Part shown: positions 61,143-64,000 of the stretch, in pieces
Layout: each line of letters opens with the position of its first letter
Position numbering within the stretch: the stretch's first letter is position 1
NCBI RefSeq assembly: GCF_947487915.1
Contig: NZ_CANKYH010000001.1
Location: 186,001-250,000 of the forward strand
Reading direction: 5' to 3'
DNA from: an uncultured Serinicoccus sp.
GTDB taxonomy: Bacteria > Actinomycetota > Actinomycetes > Actinomycetales > Dermatophilaceae
DNA: 64,000 nucleotides
Program-made: the position numbers and the translations under genes
The notes under the pieces: generated by a model
Seen by the model: only the letters and a program-made list of their open reading frames with translations
What the model was told of the DNA's origin: nothing
Database searches by the model: none

Positions 61143-62072
61143 TCACCCGCGGATGCGCTCCAGCGCCTGCTCCAGCTCCTGCGGGTATGCCGAGGCGAAG
61201 CTCACGCGCTCCCCGCTGCCGGGGTGGTCGAAGGCGAGCTCGGTGGCGTGCAGCCACTGGCGGTCCAGGCCCAGGTCGCGCGCCAGCGTGGGGTCGGCGC
61301 CGTAGGTGAGGTCACCGCAGCAGGGGTGCCGGAGAGCGGAGAAGTGCACCCGGATCTGGTGGGTCCGACCGGTCTCGAGGTGGATCTGCAGCAGGCTCGC
61401 CCGCCGGTGCGCCTCGAGCAGCTCGTAGTGGGTGATGCTGGGCCGGCCGCTGGTCATCACCGCGAACCGGTAGTCGTGCCCCGGGTGGCGCCCGATGGGG
61501 GCGTCGATGGTCCCCTCGTGCGGGTCGGGCAGGCCCTGCACGAGGGCGTGGTAGGTCTTGTCGACCACCCGGTCCCGGAAGGCCTGCTTGAGCACGGTGT
61601 AGGCGCGCTCGGACTTGGCCACGACCATGAGGCCGCTGGTGCCGACGTCGAGCCGCTGCACGATGCCCTGCCGCTCCGGGGCCCCGGACGTGGAGATCCG
61701 GTAGCCCGCCGCCGCGAGGCCACCCACCACGGTCGGACCGGTCCAGCCGACGCTGGGGTGGGCCGCCACGAAGGCGGGCTTGTCGACCACGACGATCTCG
61801 GGGTCGTCGTGCACGATGCGCATGCCCTCGACCGGTTGGGCGACGACGGCCAGCTCCGCCGGCTCGGTGGCCGAGGGCATCCGCACCTCGAGCGAGGCAC
61901 CGGCGGTGAGCCGCTCGGACTTTCCGACCGTGCGCCCGTCCACGACCACGTGGCCCTCACCCGCCAGCGCCGCCGCCCTCGACCGGGAGAGCCCCAGCAG
62001 CCGCGGGAGGGCGGCGTCGACGCGCTCTCCCTCGAGGCCCTCGGGCACGGTGAACAGCCGGAAGTCGCTCAC
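61143..62072 (-). CDS. rluD: RluA family 23S rRNA pseudouridine synthase
   Basis: A 309-residue enzyme. S4-like RNA-binding domain at about 12-70 ([31 protein letters not shown]), then the catalytic core with [14 protein letters not shown], catalytic Asp in [16 protein letters not shown], and [23 protein letters not shown]. It converts uridines in rRNA to pseudouridine; RluD-like (positions near 1911-1917) by domain order, not proven. GTG 62072 overlaps the lspA stop by 4 bp. Confidence 0.94.
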   Translation of the reverse strand: MSDFRLFTVPEGLEGERVDAALPRLLGLSRSRAAALAGEGHVVVDGRTVGKSERLTAGASLEVRMPSATEPAELAVVAQPVEGMRIVHDDPEIVVVDKPAFVAAHPSVGWTGPTVVGGLAAAGYRISTSGAPERQGIVQRLDVGTSGLMVVAKSERAYTVLKQAFRDRVVDKTYHALVQGLPDPHEGTIDAPIGRHPGHDYRFAVMTSGRPSITHYELLEAHRRASLLQIHLETGRTHQIRVHFSALRHPCCGDLTYGADPTLARDLGLDRQWLHATELAFDHPGSGERVSFASAYPQELEQALERIRG

Positions 62073-62617
62073 CGCGCCTCCTCCAGGTCCGCCGGCTCCT
62101 GGCCCTCGCGGGTGCCGTCGGGATGGTAGCCGCGCAGGGACAGCAGGACGATGAGGACGGCCGCGGTGGTCACGCCCATGTCGGCGATGTTGAAGACCGG
62201 GAAGTTCGGGAGCGCGATGAAGTCCACGACGTGGCCCAGACCGACCGAGGGAGGGCGCAGGTAGCGGTCGACGAGGTTGCCCACGGCACCGCCCAGCAGC
62301 AGGCCGAGGGTGATCCCCCACACCAGGCTGCGCGTGCGGAAGGCCTGCCAGATGATGACCACCGACACCAGGGTCGCCACCGTCGTCACGACACCCGTCC
62401 AGCCGGTGCCGAGGGAGAAGGCCGCGCCGGAGTTGTAGGTGAGGTGCAGCTGCAGGACCTCACCGAGCACCGGCACCGACTCCCCCCGGGTGAGGGTCGC
62501 CTCGGCCCACGCCTTCGTGGCCTGGTCCAGGCCCGCCCAGAGCAGGGCGACGAGGAGCACCACGGCGGTGCGTCTCGGGGGACGGTTGGTCAGCGGCGTT
62601 CCTGCTTCTGCTTGCAT
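62069..62617 (-). CDS. lspA: Lipoprotein signal peptidase II
   Basis: Removes signal peptides from lipoproteins such as CtaC. 182 residues with four helices. Catalytic Asp residues in [11 protein letters not shown]... HVVDFIAL and [12 protein letters not shown], and the NSGAAFSLG motif are present. The start is uncertain: ATG 62617, ATG 62626, or a non-standard CTG about 62587 right after AGGA; the ATG choices overlap the upstream zinc-finger gene by over 25 bp. Membrane protein. Translationally coupled with rluD. Confidence 0.93.
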   Translation of the reverse strand: MQAEAGTPLTNRPPRRTAVVLLVALLWAGLDQATKAWAEATLTRGESVPVLGEVLQLHLTYNSGAAFSLGTGWTGVVTTVATLVSVVIIWQAFRTRSLVWGITLGLLLGGAVGNLVDRYLRPPSVGLGHVVDFIALPNFPVFNIADMGVTTAAVLIVLLSLRGYHPDGTREGQEPADLEEAR

Positions 62618-63060
62618 GTCATGCATAGCGTCGCACGAGGGAAGGCCTGCAGCCTCATCTTGCCGATCGGGGTGCCGCAGGACTCGCAGTCGCCGTAGGT
62701 GCCCGCCCCGACCCGGTCCAGGGCGTGCGTGTTCTGGTCGATGAGGTCGCGGGCGTTGTTGGTGACGGACAGCTCGTGCTCGCGTTCCCAGGTCGCGGCA
62801 CCCGCATCCGCCTGGTCGTCGCCGGCACCGTCCCCGAAGGAGCGACCGCGTTCCAGCAGGTCGTGCTCGGCCTCCTCGACCTCCCTGCGCAGGCGGTCGA
62901 TCTCCGCCTCGAGCTCACCGCGCAGCTCGTCCAGCTCGGCGGCGGTCCACGGGCTCTCGTCGTCCCGCACGCTCAGCGCCCGGTGCGCTCCCGACTCGCT
63001 GGTGCCACGGTCCGAGCGGCTCGCACCGCTCGGACCCCCCTGCTTCACACTCGTCGCCAC
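62590..63060 (-). CDS. TraR/DksA family zinc-finger protein
   Basis: A 156-residue protein: polar N-terminal ~40 residues, a coiled-coil helix pair (LDELRGELEAEIDRLRREVEEAEHDLL), and a C4 zinc finger [25 protein letters not shown]. Such proteins bind the RNA polymerase secondary channel; a DksA- or RbpA-like transcription effect is likely but not proven. The coiled-coil tip lacks the usual DxxDxA clearly. GTG 63060 follows AAGGACAGCC. Heads the lspA-rluD operon. Confidence 0.9.
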   Translation of the reverse strand: MATSVKQGGPSGASRSDRGTSESGAHRALSVRDDESPWTAAELDELRGELEAEIDRLRREVEEAEHDLLERGRSFGDGAGDDQADAGAATWEREHELSVTNNARDLIDQNTHALDRVGAGTYGDCESCGTPIGKMRLQAFPRATLCMTCKQKQERR

Positions 63061-63174
63061 GGCTGTCCTTCGTTCGTGGGCTGCGCTCCCCTGCCAGGCG
63101 AGCGATGGTGCTGGGAGAATAGATCAGCAACCTGACGATGACAACGGGAAACGACATCACCCTGGGGAGGGACG

Positions 63175-63212
63175 CGACGACGCCCCGACCGGTCGTGGTC
63201 GGGGCGTCGTCG
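63175..63212. terminator. Hairpin terminator between the zinc-finger and coiled-coil genes
   Basis: A perfect 16-bp stem, cgacgacgccccgacc and its complement, with a 6-base loop ggtcgt. It lies 19 bp after the stop of the coiled-coil gene on the minus strand, whose transcript it would end. Confidence 0.85.
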
Positions 63213-63231
63213 TGCTCGGCGGTGCGCCGGA

Positions 63232-64000
63232 TCAGGAGGTGGGCCGGGACCCGTCCAGCCGCTCCATCTGGTCGGCCAGGAAGGCCCGCAGCCGCTCGCG
63301 CAGGTCACGCTCCTGCGACTGCAGTCCACCGATGGTGGCGGACAGCGCGCTCTCCTGACCGTGCAGGTCCTCGAGCACCGTGCTGCGCTTCTGCTCGGCC
63401 TCGCTGACCATCTGGTCGTGGCTCGCCTGGCCCTCGGCCACCAGCCGGTCCCGCGTCTGCTCACCGGTGCTGACGAGCTCGTCGTGGCGGCTCTGTCCGG
63501 TCTGGATCAGCTCGTCGTGGCGGCTCTGCCCGGTCTGGACCAGCTCGTCATGGGTGGCCTGACCCTCGGCCACCAGCCGGTCGTGGGTCTCCTGTCCGGT
63601 GCGCTGCAGCTGGGCGCTGTGCTCGTCGGCCTCGGCGACCACCGTGGTCTTGTATGTGTCGCCCTCCTCGATGAGCCTCGCCCGGGTGCTCTCCCCCTCG
63701 GCCACGTGCTGGTCGTGCAGCCGCTGCGCCAGGGAGATGATGGAGCTCGGGTCCTCGCCGTCGCCGCCCGGGCCGGCTGCCGCGGCGCCGCCGGTGGCCG
63801 CGGCCTCCAGGGACGAGCGCGCCTCGTCACGGTCGCGCTCGGCCGCGCCGGCCCGCTCCTCGGCCTCCTGGGCCCGGCGCTCGGCGGCCGTTCGCGCCTC
63901 CTGGCACTCGGCCAGCTGGCGACGCAGAGCCTCCAGCTCCTCTGCCTCGGCCCCGTCCCCGTGGCTCTCGTCCGTGCGGGCCGAGCCCGCCTGTTGACCA
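63232..64000 (-). CDS. Coiled-coil protein of 11-residue repeats, partial (N-terminus beyond window)
   Basis: The open frame runs from the stop at 63232 to the window edge at 64000 with no stop, so the N-terminus is missing. The visible ~256 residues contain a charged coiled coil (AEELEALRRQLAECQEARTAAERRAQEAEERAG), a Gly/Ala linker, SSIISLAQRLHDQHVAEGE, and eleven 11-residue units (HDELVQTGQSR and similar), ending RERLRAFLADQMERLDGSRPTS. SIISLAQR recalls DivIVA/Wag31-type actinobacterial proteins, but the N-terminal DivIVA domain is not visible. Probably a cytoskeletal or polar coiled-coil protein. Confidence 0.82.
   Translation of the reverse strand, partial: GQQAGSARTDESHGDGAEAEELEALRRQLAECQEARTAAERRAQEAEERAGAAERDRDEARSSLEAAATGGAAAAGPGGDGEDPSSIISLAQRLHDQHVAEGESTRARLIEEGDTYKTTVVAEADEHSAQLQRTGQETHDRLVAEGQATHDELVQTGQSRHDELIQTGQSRHDELVSTGEQTRDRLVAEGQASHDQMVSEAEQKRSTVLEDLHGQESALSATIGGLQSQERDLRERLRAFLADQMERLDGSRPTS
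63355..63717 (-). repeat. Eleven 11-residue (33-bp) repeats in the coiled-coil protein
   Basis: Consecutive units such as HDRLVAEGQAT, HDELVQTGQSR, HDELIQTGQSR, HDELVSTGEQT and RDRLVAEGQAS. Four central units are nearly the same at DNA level (33-bp periodicity). Hendecad spacing gives a right-handed coiled coil rather than a heptad one. It lies in coding sequence and is not a CRISPR array. Confidence 0.88.

Noticed and set aside
63355-63717. 33-bp repeats as a CRISPR array
   Set aside because: No spacers; the repeats keep frame and encode 11-residue coiled-coil units.

Overview
The window is about 64 kb of a very GC-rich actinobacterial chromosome. It has many GTG starts, almost no intergenic space and many 1-4 bp start/stop overlaps. 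Several gene sets point to Actinomycetota, most likely Micrococcales of the Intrasporangiaceae/Ornithinimicrobiaceae kind (an inference from gene content and order, not a database result): the ctaCDF / ctaE-qcrCAB respiratory supercomplex, the DEDD-exonuclease/UvrC-like fusion, the DUF3043, DUF4191 and DUF5302 proteins, a class II DAHP synthase, and a glutamine synthetase behind a GlnR-type operator. I found no rRNA, tRNA, IS element, prophage or CRISPR array. It reads as core chromosome.

Layout. 1-7.2 kb: the visible C-terminal part of DAHP synthase, a PlsC-type acyltransferase with an 11-residue-repeat tail, a small membrane protein, an EEP-family hydrolase, two tandem ROK sugar kinases, and a divergent long-chain acyl-CoA ligase. 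7.2-10.2 kb: a Cys-cluster protein, the DEDD/GIY-YIG protein, a lone Lrp/AsnC ligand-binding domain and a small zinc metalloprotease. 10.3-20.5 kb: aerobic respiration (qcrB-qcrA-qcrC-ctaE, then ctaF-ctaD-ctaC), interrupted by a receiver-like protein coupled to trpD and a quinone oxidoreductase. 20.5-28.3 kb: aat, an ErpA-type Fe-S carrier, a divergent glycerate-kinase-like protein, trpS, a glutathionyl-hydroquinone reductase, an M20 peptidase, a DUF3043 protein and gcvT. 28.4-41.4 kb: pepA, a DUF5302 protein, sucB with two lipoyl domains, a TIGR01777 epimerase, a Ser/Thr kinase, lipB, an ABC exporter pair, lipA, a DUF4191 protein and glnA. sucB, lipB and lipA together form a lipoylation neighbourhood.

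41.4-47.9 kb: a coupled minus-strand operon of a very large nuclease/helicase, a methyltransferase and a UbiA prenyltransferase; then an ion channel and a HIT-family gene that is frameshifted in this sequence. 47.9-52.3 kb: a catabolic operon of a RocA-like aldehyde dehydrogenase and two class III aminotransferases. 52.4-57.5 kb: oligopeptidase B, a divergent orphan 747-residue asparagine-synthetase-like protein, and a 92-residue protein behind an unusually AT-rich leader. 57.5-64 kb: dnaE, an RluA pseudouridine synthase, lspA, a DksA/TraR zinc-finger protein and the C-terminal part of a coiled-coil protein made of 11-residue repeats.

Most worth a second look: the orphan asparagine-synthetase-like protein (54591-56834); an AT-rich patch with a TTA codon inside dnaE (58905-58952); the split HIT gene; a four-box GlnR-like operator before glnA; an 18-bp operator-like palindrome before lipA; recurrence of the motif GGCATAC in both orientations; and several repeat-built protein tails.
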